A stretch of DNA of 64,000 nucleotides from Progne subis subis (taxonomy: Eukaryota > Chordata > Aves > Passeriformes > Hirundinidae), in contig JAKJHU010000038.1 in NCBI GenBank assembly GCA_022316685.1, positions 5,002,884-5,066,883 on the forward strand, read 5' to 3'. Position numbers and translations under genes: made by a program. This document shows, piece by piece, positions 40,601 to 55,600 of this stretch. A model generated the notes under the pieces. It searched no databases, was not told where the DNA came from, and saw nothing but the letters and a program-made list of their open reading frames with translations. The number at the start of each line of letters is the position of its first letter. Within the stretch, counting starts at the first letter, position 1.

Positions 40601-43600
40601 GCTAAGAAATTACAACCATGTGCACTAGCAGAAAATAGTCTTATGTATTCATATTCAACACTATTTGTGCGTACACTGCTGTTCCTCTAGGAAGCCCAGT
40701 GAGGTGCTTTTACACCAAAGCACACAGAATGGACAAAAAGCAGGAGTTGTAAGCCACTGTGCTGCTAGAAAGTCATGACCTTGGTGCAAATTTGTGGGGC
40801 AAATTCCACGACTGGAGTGTGGCTATCGATGGCTACAGGCTGTTCATTAGAGACGGGAAAGGAAGGAGAGGCTGAGGGGTCACCCTCTACACCCGGACAA
40901 GGATTAAGCATGAGGAGCTGTCTTTGAAGAACAGCCACAAGCAGAGGTAAAAATCAGAGACAGAGCCAATGAAGGGAAGGGTTTTCACCACAGGTCAACC
41001 GATCAAAGGGAGCTTGTGGACGAAACCATCCTGCTCCAGCTACAGGAAGCATCACACACTCAAGCTCCAGGGTAAGAGAACTTGGATTGAACCTGGAGAA
41101 GAGAAGGCTTTGGGATGACCTAATTGCAGCCTTCCAGTACCTAAAGGGAACTTAGAGGAAAGATAGGGTTTGCCTATTCCTTCCTCTTAAGGAACCCTAA
41201 CCCTGTTTACAAGGGCACATACTGACAGGACGAGGGGTAATGGATTTAAATTGAGGTAAGTTTTAGATTATTAGGAAAAAATTCTTTACTGTGAGGGTGC
41301 TGAGACACCAGCACAGGTTGCCCAGGCAAACTGTGGATGCCACATCCACAGTTGGATGGGACCCTGAGCAACCTGGTCTACTTAATGGTGTGCCTGCCTA
41401 CAGTAGGGGGATTGGAACTAGATGATCCTTATGGTTCCCTTCCAACCCACATCACTTTACAATTCCATGATTCAATGACATGCATTATGTGTTTCAAATG
41501 GGAAAGAATTGTTGAGAATTTTGTGATGTTTTGGGGGTTTATTGTTTTTGTTTGTTTGTTTTTTTGTTGTTGTTTTTTTTTTTTTAATTACTATTAAAAC
41601 TAATAAACTCTGTCTTCAGGGTGCTTCACCTGAGCCTGAGGGAACTTTTATTTCCAGGGTTAACTCAAACCCCATTAGATCAGTTATCTCTGCACTCCTA
41701 GTCTAGACAGAAGAGCTTTTTTATCACTCTAGACCCTAACGAAAGAGATAGGGCAAAGCAGCAAGATACATGACAGAAAGCCAAAGGAAAGGGTAACACA
41801 AGTTTGCAGAAAGTCTTTAGCAGAATATTTCAAGGAGAGAAGTATTTGCAATACATGAAAAATGGAAACCAGTCTCCTGCTCCAAGAAAAATATTTATTT
41901 TCCTCCTCTACTCTATTGTCTTTTGAGACACTCCTCTGCCCTAAGGATATGACTATCTTGCCTTTCGACACCCTTAGTACATTAATCTAAAGGAAGAGCT
42001 GAAATAAAGAATTCCTCTAGGACAAGTAAATTGAGGGTCATCCTCGTTACAGATAAGTGGAACTCTACTTGTATGGTGTTATTCCTGGAATAACAGTATA
42101 TTCCACATTAAATATTAAAATATATTAGTGGTTGAAGACGATGTCAATATTTAAGGTTATCCATTTAGGAGAGAAAATTACAGGAAAAAGAAAATCAAAT
42201 CCCTAGCCTCTTCCTTTCCCTAGGATGCTCTGGTAGTCTTGTTAACAGCCACAAAAGCCCCAGAGTTGGTGCCAGTGTGATGGCTAACAATTTTTATTTC
42301 CTGCCAGAAAGAAGAAAGTGGCTTACCTTGAGTTTTTTGGGTTTTTACAATGACTTCCCTTTTACTGTAGCACTGCTACCGCATGTAATAAGGGAAGATG
42401 CATTCAGTTTTGGAAAAAATGAAGATGTGAGTTCTTGCCTTGATATTTCCCTCCATTTGTCATTCTTTTAACATAGACCCAGCTGCATTAGTAGCTGCAG
42501 GAACTTAAATAGAGTCAAATTTCTGACAGATTGCTGTATTTTGACCCTTTTTTCAAGCCCTGCACAAATGTAGCTGGAATAAGAAAGACTGTCCATCCAC
42601 CCCTATCATTATGGGATTCTTTTTCAGTTTCTTCCCAAGCTTCTCAAAATATTTTCAAAAGCCCAGGTCCCTGCAATAACAGTAACACCCTTAAAGATAG
42701 TCTTGAAAACAAGAGCAGCATGGTTTAAATCCAAGAGTAAATGGCCAAAAGGAGCACTGTAAACATTTAGTTTTCAAAATAGACTGTAATTCCTTAATCC
42801 TGTGAGTAGAAGAGCCTACATGCTCACATCAGTTGAAGCTGTATGTCTTTTCAAAGCCCTGGTCTTCAATTTTGTATCTAGAACAGGCAGCCATTTCTTC
42901 ACACTCCACATGAAAAACAGGAGTAAAGAACATTTGTTTTAAAGAATTTTCCTCTTGAATGCTGTTTTAAATTCTGCACAGCCCCATTCTAGACAGAGAC
43001 ACAGCTTACCATTCAATTTTTAAGGATGCTTCACTACCATATGAAGCTTTCAGAAGTATGTGGAACCTGTGGAATACCCAGCAGCACAGTGTTACTCATT
43101 CTATTAAATGCTCACACTGTAACAATTCTGATGAGATCAAGTACAATAAAGTAGGATGCTTCTTCAGTAAGGAATTTTGGTTGATACTGGAACCATTAAA
43201 TTATTTTTTAAGCTGTTAAAGACAGATATTCTCCCTGACCAGGTCATTTAAAAGAATCCAAAGAAATTGGTGTTTCATATTAATTTCAAGAATGTTTTCT
43301 CCATTCAGACTCAGTTTCAATACATCATCTGTATAAAACTAATTCTGTGAGTAAATGTGAGCAATGTGAGTACTTTACCAAGCTATTACAGTAACTGAGT
43401 TATAACTCATCACCACCTGTGAACAATTTTACCCAGGCTGTGAATTACAGCACTAGAGTGCAGACAATTTGTATCAGTTCAAATGCAGCATGGCTCATGT
43501 GTGGCCCAGCAGAGAAAATTCCATCTGTCCCACCTCTAGAGTCGTCAAGGATGCAAAAGCAGGCTGGCTGCTTCCACTCGCTCTGGAGGTGTCTGTTACA

Positions 43601-46600
43601 CACTGCAGCTCTGTACAGAGACATGTGGCCAGACCAACGGGGAGTCCCCACAGGTCCAGGAAAATGGACAATAAGGAGGCTCTCAAGTGTAGCAACAGCT
43701 CGCTCTGCACTCCACCAGGTTCACTATGTGCTCACCACCTCATGTGCAATAATATACAGAATGTTCAGGTGAAACATAGAATGAATTTATGGCAAACATG
43801 CTGTATTTGTACCAAAATAACTGTGAAGTCCAAAAAGAAATTGTTGGGCTCATAATTCTCCTGATGTAGGTGAGCACTGACAGTTTACAGCAGAAATTGA
43901 ATTCAGTATATACCAGCAAGGGTGCTGGTATTCACAATTCCAAATGTTTTAACTGTACAATTGTGGGACAAAATGAGAGATTAATGACAAAATATAAAAC
44001 ACACAGGCTTTTGTGTGCATCACGATTGCAGTGATAGTTGACTATCTTAATTTAAAACCCAAAGTTTTAACCAAATCCTAATTTAAAACCTAATTTAAAA
44101 GCCAAAGTGTTTCTGGCTTGTGGTCGTTGCTCTTAAAGACAGGGAAGAAAAAACCAAACTACCCTAACGCATTGCTTTATGGAGGACAATCAGTTGGAAC
44201 ACTGTCCTTTAACTTAACGCATCTCTAAAGAGGAACCCAAATATCTCCTTCCCTAGCGAGTCAGGCAGGAGGAGCAATACAAACCCAACAATTAAGCTTT
44301 CTGGGCTGCACTTGTGAACCAAGGCCCATTTACATTGTTTACAATGGTGATTATAAACAAGTTATCTAAGCCAGCAGATTTAACAGCTCATCCAAGAGGG
44401 CAGAGCATTCCTGTGCTCTGAGACACAGATCCTAGTTCCAGCTTTACCTAAAACTATTTGGTTAATTATTCAGTTAACATACTTGAAAAAGAAAGAAAGA
44501 ATGAAAAATGTCTGCTTTTAAAATAACAGTATGCAATTTTACTAAGGAACAAGAGCAAGTATTTCACAAAACTGTATATTGCAGAGACAATTCCCAGTTT
44601 CCAGTTCAGAACTGCAGGCACAGTGGATGCCTCATAAAAATACATTTTGCAAGCTGAGATTGACTTGTGCAATCTAAAAAGATTCCTACCGTTGTAGTTA
44701 ACATGGGAAAACACAAAACAACCACAAAAAAAGACAGTGCTACTTAGAAGTTGGTACGAGCTCTACAATTTACCCACAGACAAAGGAACAAAACCTGACA
44801 GTGTCTCTGTAGAGGTTATTACCACATGGTAAGCTGAAAATAAAGCAAACAAATGTAGAAACCTGGGTAAGTGAGAAGGTGAAAGCAGAACAAAAGACAG
44901 GTGTAGGGTCAAACAGAGAAGCAGATTACTCACAGGCAATCCCATGCGTTATTACAGTGCTTGTAATAAAAGTTAAATGTACCATAAAAGCTCTGTCAGA
45001 AACATAACACAATGTGAGCTTTGCAGATGAAACAAAAGGCTCCAGTGAATAAAATCTCAACTTGAGACAGTTAAAATATGTCATTATTGTGGAGTAATAG
45101 AGCTTAAAACAAACAAAAATAAAAGAAGACTTGTTCAGATTGAAAGCTTAACGTGATATTAACGAAATCAATAAAATTGCACTTGGGATGTAATGCCCTG
45201 AGTTGCTGAGCACAGAGTCCAGTGACCTCAATCACAAGATTAAGCTGTTACACAGATTGAAAATTCAGTTGTGAGGAACATACAAAAGACTGCTTGGGAA
45301 AAACTAGTCAGATCCTGGGACTGGAAAGGAAGGATCGATTTGAAATTTAATTTAAAAAATAAACCATTATTACAATTAAACCATTTCAAATAAATGGGAA
45401 TATTTCAAATACGTGCAAGTTGCCAAAGCTCTACTGTGCAACAGAGGCCACCGTTTGTCTTTGATAAAGTTTGACATTTGTTCACAGAACGCTCTGCCCA
45501 ACTACAAGAATATGCAAGTTCTGTGGCTCATGCTGTAAAGAAAGTATTGCCATTAAAGGCTGGACTGAATAGTTTTTGAACCAAACAACAGAAAATGGCA
45601 TCATATGTTAAACAGAGGAACCTTTTGGGTTCATTCAGTGGTTATAATCAAAAAACCAGATGGTAATCTGAGAATCTACATGGTTTCAAAGGAACTAAAT
45701 GAAAATATCAAAAGAGAACATTTTCATCTGCCAACTTGAACAACACAGTGAAGCTGCTCTCTAATGGTACAGCCATATTCTGGCAAATACATCTTCAAGA
45801 GACAAGTTCCAAAATAAACTGTTTTGATTACATCGATTTTTCAGACTTCCTTTTAGCATATGTTCTATACAGAAGTGATCGATAAAATATTACTACATAA
45901 TGTTCAAAGGAATTCCTTGTGCATGGAGTGCTAACTTACTGATACAGGAGTCACTGCAAAGACATATGAAAAAATAATGTCACGTATTAGAAATAGTAAT
46001 AACTCCCCTAAAATATGTGTAATAAAAATTGCAATTTTAAGCAGGATAAAGTTCAGCAGACGGAAATGAGCTCTTTTCAAGAGAAGCAAAATCCATCTTA
46101 CAAAAATTAAGAACAATTTGAGAAAATTCAGGAACAAAGACACTGTTCTGTATGATGACAGTGTTGGAAATTCATCTCATAAGTCTCTATTATAATAAGA
46201 TGCTGTCTGTGAATTCAGCATCATAGGTACGAGTAAGTTCTTTTGCAACAAGGAAAACTGTGTGCCTGTCCAAAAAAAAATAGACAATCCTGCAGATGAA
46301 GTCATTTTTTAATATAACAGTTGGAATGAAAAAGACCTAACAGAGAATGGACATAATGGAATAGAGGATGATTTTAAAATTCTCACCACATAAACAGTAC
46401 CAAAATATTTTTATGCATAACTGTTGCTTCCAGGGATAAAATACAAAATGTTCTGGAAACCATGCAAGCATTACAAAAGGTGGCTTTCCTCTGTCGATTT
46501 TACCACAAGCTCATTAATTTTTTAAAATACAGACTTCAGTAATAGAAATTCTCAAGGGCTAAGTGCTAAGAGTTTAATGCCTTAGTGAGTAAGTGTTCAC

Positions 46601-49600
46601 AGATTAAAAGCCTTGACTAAAACAAATAGGAATTCTTAGTCTCAATTTAGCAATAAAGTTTAAGTATACCTCTTTAAAGGATATGAAGACTGGCACTGCA
46701 TTAATAGAAATGTAATTTGATATTGGAATATAGCCCAGATAGCAAGACATTACCAATAAATACACAGCAAATGTCTCGCTAACAAAGCATTAAAGCAAGT
46801 AAGGAGAAATGTGCACAAAATATGTATTTGCTCTCAAAAGAGGATGCATTACAGCAATGCAGTAAAATTATCAAAAGATTGCATTAAAAAACCAAAACCT
46901 CAAACTATTAATCAGAAGCACAAGAATCAAATTTAATTCAGAAGTACCCATTAAAACCGTAGGCCATAACCTGTGTTCACAAACTCTCCTAAAGGTGGTA
47001 TACACAGTAACATGAAAACAAAACCAAAAGTGATCACCAGGACTGCTGGACAAGCCTGGCACAAGGATGGCTAGCAAGCCATCCAACAACAAGAGCTGAA
47101 TGTTGAAACAAATTGAAGCCAACAGGTGAGAGCATGCATTTCCTCAAATTCTAAACTGTCAGGACTGTCAGATACAACTGGAATACATAACAGTTCCTGG
47201 TGAAAACAGCATTTGCATCGTATAGCACAAGATAAATAGGATTATAACTACTAACAGGGAATAGCAACCGACTGGAACAGACAAAAAAGGATTTCCTGAG
47301 AACTACCAGTTCTGTGTAATCTTCAGGCCCAGCAGTCACTTTTTAGTAAAAAGAACAGCCTGTCATATTATTTGGAATGATTTCTAAGATACCTAGCACA
47401 TGGGCTTTGGAGGCATAATTGTCACCACTGCTCGCAGCCTTTCCTTCTCACAGCGCTGCCTACTGAGTGCCACACTCTTTGTACCATTCTCTAATCACTG
47501 GAGACCAGGAATTACACACATAGCAGGACAAGTAACAAATTACAAAGGAACTTGAACACAGAAAAGCAACTGGATTAGCAACTTAAATTCTTGAGATAGA
47601 AAAAAAAATAAATCTCTTCAAAGAAACCTGATTGAACATGAGTAATTTACAGAATGATTCACTTGCCTGAAGCACCTGCTGCAAAGCTTTTTTAAAAAAG
47701 AATAGTTCATTGCTTATTGAATCTGCAGAGGAGGAAAAATATAATCTTCTCTCGGAGACAAAGCGTAACCCATGCAAACCTTATCATGTGTCAGGTCACC
47801 TTATCAGAAAAGGACGCCTACCACTTCAAGCAAATAATACAACAAATGAAATGCATCCAAAATCTGCCACACAATTTCATTTACTTTTTAAATTAAAATG
47901 GTACAATCCAATTAATGAAATTTATCCTGAAGCCTCTTCTCAGAAGAAATAGGTTTTCCTAATCAACAAACCAGGATAAGCCACAACTAGGGCTGACTTG
48001 TAATAGCATGAGGGTAACTCCCCAAATTCTCTACTGAAGAACAGCTTACTTGTGTGGTGAGTTTCAACATTAGTATGATGAATGCTCAAACCCTTGGCCA
48101 TGTTAACTAAAACAAAATCACTACAACTAAGGATTAAGAATTATAAACATTAATTAATTGGGGCCTCACTATATATGAAAATACAAAGTATCTTCCAAAA
48201 ACAGGAAAAAAATGTTCACTGCAGTTGGGGGTTTTTTGCATTAATCCTAACTCTTTTTACCTGCTTAGAAAAAACAATTCTGGAAGGGCTTTCTTAGCTG
48301 ACTACAGACAAAGCTGAGTGATTTCTCCATTAAGAATGCAAAGCTCAAGATTGAAAAACGCAGTGTACTATTTGATCAAAAAAGTAATAAAGAACATCAA
48401 GCAGCTGACCTAAGTACTTCTTAATTGATTATAAATAAATAATAAAGCAACATACTGATAGACACCTTTGTTCTTTCAAATCAGCTGCTTTTTATTCTTC
48501 ATGTTTATCTTTTATCATTATCAAGACAAATTTTGAAGGTCTGATTCAGACTATGAGTCATGGAAGAATCAGATCTCAGCACAGAGTAGAAACCCACACA
48601 AGTTTCTGCAGATTTATATTAATAATATCTTGAGTCAGTTTGACATAAACAATAAATACAAAATGTAAATACAAAAAGCAGCTACCACTATCTGAGACAA
48701 TTTTAATTCCATTGTTAAATATAGTCCACCAAATAATATCTCCCCTAAATTTAAATAAGTAAAATAAACTTTATGTGGGACTTATATAAATTTATATATT
48801 ATCCATAAAGCAGCTTTCCTGATAATCTGGAGCATTAAAAAATTTTATTGCTTTGTCTTTTGTATCTTTCCTAAACTAGTTACAATCTTTAAGGGAAACA
48901 CCAGGAAAGTAGGAAATGGCATTTAGTCTCAGTCTCACTTATATTTTTGGGAGAGAAGACTCAACCATTATGTTTTGTCTTGCTCAGAAGCTGGCACAAA
49001 TTGCAAGAATTACAACTGCCAAATAAATTTTCCTTGGAAAAAAATTCACTTAACTTTATCTTAAGAAGTTAATGTACGTGAAATTTCTTTTAAAAACTTA
49101 CACTGTATCATTACTCCTGGTTTTTTTTTTGGTTTTTTTTTTTTTCTCAATTCAAAGACATATCTGTTTTCATATCTGCTTTCTGTTTAATTGCAAAAAA
49201 TACTTCCCTATATTGGGGGGGAGAAGGGGGGGGTGTCTAAGCAAGATTGCCTGCAATTAGAATAGCTGTAGATTAAGTTTGTGAAAGTTAGCACACGCTT
49301 CATTCACATGAGGCAGCATGGCAGGAGCAGAGAACATGCCAGCTCTAATTAAATCTAACCAAACTGTCCTCTTTCCTTCATATTAATTTTCTTCTCTATT
49401 CAAAAATTGATTCTTAAAGCAGCAAATTCCACATAAAAAATATAAATAGAATATTTACTAACTGCGCCAGACATGAGTTTCTTTTCTAGTACATTGAGAA
49501 AAACATTTCCTGGGAGTTTCTAAATGGAAACTGATTATTCTTGGTAATCATTACATTTTTATTAAATAATTTTCATAACCAAGAAATGAAACATCAATAC

Positions 49601-52600
49601 ATACCTGCAATTTCTTCTATGGAGTTAGCTCTCATGTCTAAAAGAACTGTGCCATTCAGGATGCAGCTCCTCAGCTCAAACAAGCTATGAAGTGATAGAG
49701 TGGCAACGTAGGGTTTGCTCCACCTCTCTCCACCATCCTCTACATCTTCTTCAAACTTCAACCACCTATACAAACAATCAATTTTATAACTCCATTGTAC
49801 ATAAGAAATGAAAAATTACTTCTGTGGGTGCTGAAATACAGACAAAGATATTAAACATGGCTTCAGATTTCACTTTTTTCTTCCTTTTTAGGAAGAATGC
49901 TGTATTACACCATTTTTGAGGAAAAGTTCTGACCACAGAGATGAAGAGAGAAATATATTAAGCTATTATCTTTGTACTCTACAAGAACTTTGACTAATTC
50001 TTTGGCATACAATGATATTTCTGTGATAGAATATCAAGTTGTAAGAAAACAGATCCAGAGAAACTTCAGTAAAATAATGAAAGGCATGAAAGGAACAAGT
50101 CTTTTGATACCATCCAGCCAGATGAACTTGCTTGAGACTGAATTCTCTATCGATAAATACCGCACTTAAAATGTTAAAAGAATATTAAATGAACAAACAA
50201 AAACCTGAGAAGTCACACAGGGATGTTGCTGTGTGGAGCCCTGCCAGCTGCCAGCTTGGCAAGGTTTGAACAGCTGCAGCCACAGCGCGCGCCTGTACCA
50301 CTTGACTCAACAGCACTCAGCCTTTTTATCCGGACATGGCAGCAGAGAGTCAAGCAGAGCCTCACACCTGGACAGCATCTTCACACATCTCCAGACAGCA
50401 GTGAAATGTAAAGCCTTAAGACCTCTAAAGCTGAGGAATTTCCAGTTTCACCAAGCCTCACAGCCTAGCAAAGCAGCTAGCAGAGCTGTCCCTCTTCTGT
50501 CCCTGGGCCACCTGTCTAGCTCTGCTCCTACTTGTAAAATACGCAAGTGTACCCACATTTTAGATACTTTCCTCCTTTCAGAACTTGTGTACCAAGTTCT
50601 CCTTTTGCTACCATTCTGCAGGCAGCAACCACTTCACTGACCCACTCATCATCAGCATATCTGCTCCCTTCCTGATATATTTCATTTCTTGGAACTGTCC
50701 CAGCTGCCTTCTAATCATTCTCTCATTATTTATAGTGACAATTTGCCTCAACTCCTTGGGTCCTTCAAAATCCCCAGTCTCCTACGTCTAGCCCTCTCCT
50801 CTGCTTTGTATCTAAACATTTTCCTCCGTTTCCTCTGTGAGGAAACTGGCCAGTTTCTGTACTACATCCTTGCCCAGGAGAACTCTTTTCTCTTCATCAG
50901 ACCTGCTCCCCACTCCCTTTGTTGCATTCTCTTTTCTCTTCCCAGCCACCCCCTTCACTTTTATATTCCTCTAGAGAAGCAGCAAGGAGGACACAGCACA
51001 AAAATTTGCTTCCGCAAAGCCAAACCATGGAATTGAATTTGCATATGCAAATGAAATTTTCCAAAAAATTTTTCAAAGCCATGTCCAAACAGACATCAAA
51101 CACAATTTAACACACTCCCCCCCACCAAATTCAAAGCAATACTTTCAAAGGGGAGCCTACAACAACTCAGGAAAATTATCAAGAAGCATGTGAGAAGGAA
51201 AAATAGGTCTTAATTTTTTTTTTCACTTTGCAGTTACACTTGAACTCCCTAAGAAGAGGCTTCTCCTATCTTACTCATGGCACTCTTGTTTCCAAGCTGA
51301 AAAATGTACAATATCTATTTGTATCTACAGCATCATAAATCTGGTGCATTTATTGTCCTGTTTAACTCTTAGTCTCACAAGTCTCTGCAAAATACCAACA
51401 TTTTTCTCTTCTCATACCTTCATTTTCATGCATGTTTCTAATCTCTTTAGGAGATGTATAAGATCTTTAGGCTTGAGTATTCTTAATTATTTCTGTTATT
51501 ATCTATTATTATTAGTGTTATATCTTATTATTTCTGTTATTATACCGTGCTTAGCTTCTTATATCTTTTATGCTGATTCAGAAAAAAAGATTAAAAATCA
51601 TGCGCCATATATTCTGAAAACAATGATCCAATAGAGTCTTACAAAATATCATCAGAAACCTCATACTGCCATTATCTTCTGTTCATGTAAGTCAGTCTTC
51701 AACATTGCTTATCTGATTATGCTGCTACAGTCTGTCCTTGATTTTACCTAATTTAAATCTACTGACCAGTTGTAAACAGATTTTAAAGAGCAATAAAAGA
51801 CAAGCATGTTCTTAAAAGTCTAAGATGGGTTGCTGGACAGAGGCAGGCTTATTATCAGAGCTTGTAACATACTAGGGACACAGAGAAGTCTAAATCATGA
51901 AAACAGCTTTAATTAGAGTTTATAGTGTCAGGTGTTTAAGCTTACGCATTAGTGCATAAAAATCCATAGGAAAATATTGCTACTGCTCAAATAATTATAC
52001 TTGCCATTGTAATTATCTGGGTTTCTGTGAACAGTATAATTGTATGGGTTGCATCCCATTTCCTACTGTTGCTGAAACTTAGGTGTTTAAACACATTATC
52101 ATACATTGTTACCTGTCAGAGTCCAGGGAATTCCTTTGGTTGCCCTGGAAGGTCAGGGACCTGGACAGGGGGGTCTGGGACCCTGGCCCAGAGCCCAGAG
52201 GGACACTGGCTTTGATCTCAGTCCATGGGAAAGGCTTCCAACATTGCAAGATGAATTACAGGCCACAAGAGTGTGAGAGATAGTAGTTTAGCTTATCACA
52301 GGTTGAAAAATCTTAGTTTTGGGTTCTTTAGTATGGAAGTGGATGGGAGCAAGATGGAGGATTTTGGGCGTTCTCTTGCTTCTTCTTCATTCACTCCATT
52401 TTCTGCAGTGACAGTGGCACAAAGTAATTTAAGGAGATTGGGTTCAGAGTAGAGATAACCTGTTTAGTATAGGTAGTAGGTATTGGCAAATAACTGTAAA
52501 TAAAGAACACGTAACAATTAGTATAAGAGGCAGCGACCTCCCAGTGCAGGAGGAGTCATCAGATGCCCGAGCAGCTGCACAGATCTTAGTTGGGCACTGA

Positions 52601-55600
52601 GAGAATTGTAAGACAAGAAATAATAAACAAAGCACGCAACCTTGAGAAATCAGAACCTGAACACTCCTCTCTTTCTTACGTCTGGCTCAGGGCTTTTCAG
52701 AAAGCAAAGGACTCTAAAACCACCTGAATCTTGGGATAAAAACCCGAGAGTTACCCAAGGAGCCAACGGGCCAGGATACAGAATTAAATCATATCCAACT
52801 GAGAGCACTCTATGTTTGGAATAAATTCCTATTTTGATTTTAATAAGCATATCGTAAGTTTACTAATTTCATCAAGGGAACATCATGTTAATGTTTATCA
52901 CCTTTTATCTTTTCAGAAATAATCCTGTTATGTCAGGAATATATTTATTTAACATATCAAATGAGAAACACTAGGAGAAAACACAAAACAACTCTAATCT
53001 TATGCAGTCTTTCAATACTAAGTGTTCAGTGGTTTTAAAAATCACAATACCATTTGATCGATCCTCTGAATTCATGTGCAAGACTCCATGACAGAAATGG
53101 CTTTGAAATCCAAATTCAGACATAGATCCCAGTTTGCCAATTTTTGTACTCCTTTTAGTTTCTCAAAGACAAATTTAAATATATTTACTTCTGCAGTTTA
53201 ACCCCTTAAATTGGTATAATTGACAGATAAAAGCCTTTCCTAATTTTTGGGAAACACCATCAGCCCCTACTGAGCTCATGTCACATGCATCCCATGTGAC
53301 TGGAACATATCTGGAGCTATCTCAGTTCTGTCTGATCACACAGAAGAGCGCTCTCATTCTCACGGCTTTCTTTTACTGATACAGACTGGCAAAGGTCTAT
53401 CGATCACACAGTTTAGTTAGTTCCTCTGATAGAACGCTTGCTAGAAGGAGATATGCCAACAAGTGTTTCAGCAAGGTATGTTACTATAGCAAAAATATGA
53501 CTCAGGCTAGCGTGTGAACATACAGCTTATGCATACATTCTAGCTTCTAAAGGCATCGTCATCACTTTCTCAGGCATCAATAACAGTGCACATGCTTCAT
53601 GTCAGACACAGTCACTGCATCTTCTGCCCAATGTGACGTGAGTGATCTGTACTTCACCTATTTTGTAGTGTAGTACATTTGCAGCAGAGAGATGGAGTAT
53701 GTATTCACAACCTGCTCAACAGTTGATGGTTTTAATGTAATCTTTCAATTTGTATAAATTTCCACACAAAGCATGCACCTGCTCACACCAATTTGAAAAC
53801 CAACCAAAGAACACAAGCATGTCAGAAACCAAGCATGAGTGAGAAACCTATGTTTCTTGCGACCTAGTTTCTTTGGAAGAAAGTTTTGATCCAGGGAAAA
53901 TGCATTACACTTCCTAACCTTCCCTAACCCATCCATTTTCTAGTCATGATTACCAATTTACTTTCTAAAATATGGACATGAGCTTATTTTCCTAACTGCC
54001 CATTAAAATTTAAGCTTAAGCACTTTCCTCCTGGTTCCAAGGTTCTATTTTTCTCCTTACTACATATTTTTTTCTGCTCCATAAAAATAGTGATATTCTC
54101 CAGATATTTTTGGTTGATACTAGCAGATAAATGAGTCCCAAAACTCTGCGTAAAACTTGCTACAAATCAGGCACTACTTTCCAGCCATGACACATAAATT
54201 GCTTTCCCAACAGCTGCAACTTGCCAGCTACACTATTGGGTGTATAAAATAAATCCAGCTGTTACACTTCAGCATGTTTCTCCACAAACTTACCAGAAAT
54301 ATTTTTTTAGAATAGAAACTATACATCTTCTCCATAGAGAGTGCACAAGTGTACAGCTGGGCCACGTACAAAAAGTACTGTAAGGACTACTGATTTTAAA
54401 AGGTATGTGTTTGTTCTGGCTTGAAATCAATTGATGGAGAAAAAAGTTAATTTTATCCCTATATCAACATAACCAAGCTACTCATTCTATTCTGCTCTCT
54501 AACTAATTCCATGGATGGGACAGTCAAAATCAGATCCTGGAACAGAAAAGTTCAGTGCACTTTCAATCAAAATGAAAATACCAAGATACAGATGTGCTTC
54601 ATCAGAGTCAACCCAACACTTCAGTCCAGGTGCACCAAGTGCAGAGCTTGGTGAAATGAGGACATAACCACTTAGTGCTATCACTCTCATTAAATGTAAT
54701 TAATCTCTACCTGGAACTACATCCAAAGCCAAACAGCAAGATTTACGAATATTTCCAAGTGATGTTGTGCACACAGAAGAAAAACATATAATAAGCCTAG
54801 AACAGCAACTAATTCAGATTGTATCTTCTCCATACCATGCTTTTAGTCAAATCATTAATTCTGAAGTCCTGAATCTACCACAGGTATTTAAAGTGATCCA
54901 TATTAAACACTATCCCATTTCTATTACTTTACTCAAAGCCTACTTGGTTCTTTGTGTATGATATCTTAATCTATTTCTCGAGGAATAATCCCTCCCAATT
55001 TCTTATTATCAACAAGCTTCCTTATTATAATCCTATTTTTAAGTCATTAATTAATCTATTTACTAAGACTAATTCTTCAGACGTTAGCTGCCACTACCTT
55101 TCACACTAATAGTATAATCTCTCAGCATTACCTGCTGCACCTTTTCAAATAGTTCCTGATCTGCTAATAGAATTTTTACACTAGAATGCAGTTTGAGAAA
55201 TACATCCCCACTGCTGTACCATATCTAATGCTTTACTTAAAAAAATTTAGATCCACTGTTTTTTCTTTGTCAGAAAAACAAAAATCAATTATCTAACTAA
55301 AGAGCATTATTAACTTAGTGAGACATGATATACCACTGTATTGCATTTTATCCAATTTTCCACTTATCTCCAAGTCTGTAATTTTTCTTTCCTCCAAGCA
55401 TTGCATGGCTTTGAAATTGGGCTCTGTTTGCCTCAACCATTTTTATCCTTTCTTAATGAGTATTGCTGTGTTTGGATTAGTACAACACACCTGACAAACT
55501 TACAGAAAGACAGGAATTACCCTACCCATTAAATACATGTTCTTTCACCTTTCTGGGAGGGAAATGATTGCACCCTCTTATTTGCACAGAAAAGCATTTT

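Larger units (their letters stand above)
39974..49604 (-). other. SLC4A10 intron, 9.6 kb
   Basis: Contains the CR1 fragment at 40780-41479, a T/G-rich low-complexity tract just after it (41538-41585), a GC-richer patch at about 43480-43740 without identity, a triplicated AT-rich motif at 44046-44107, and G runs at 49215-49233. No exon seen. Confidence 0.8.

Noticed and set aside
43419..43855. Overlapping open frames of 117 and 128 codons
   Set aside because: They share the same GC-richer DNA in different frames, have no similarity I recognise and no splice context.
50233..51036. Cluster of overlapping plus-strand open frames
   Set aside because: Pyrimidine-rich intronic sequence with no conserved motif; no evidence for a gene.
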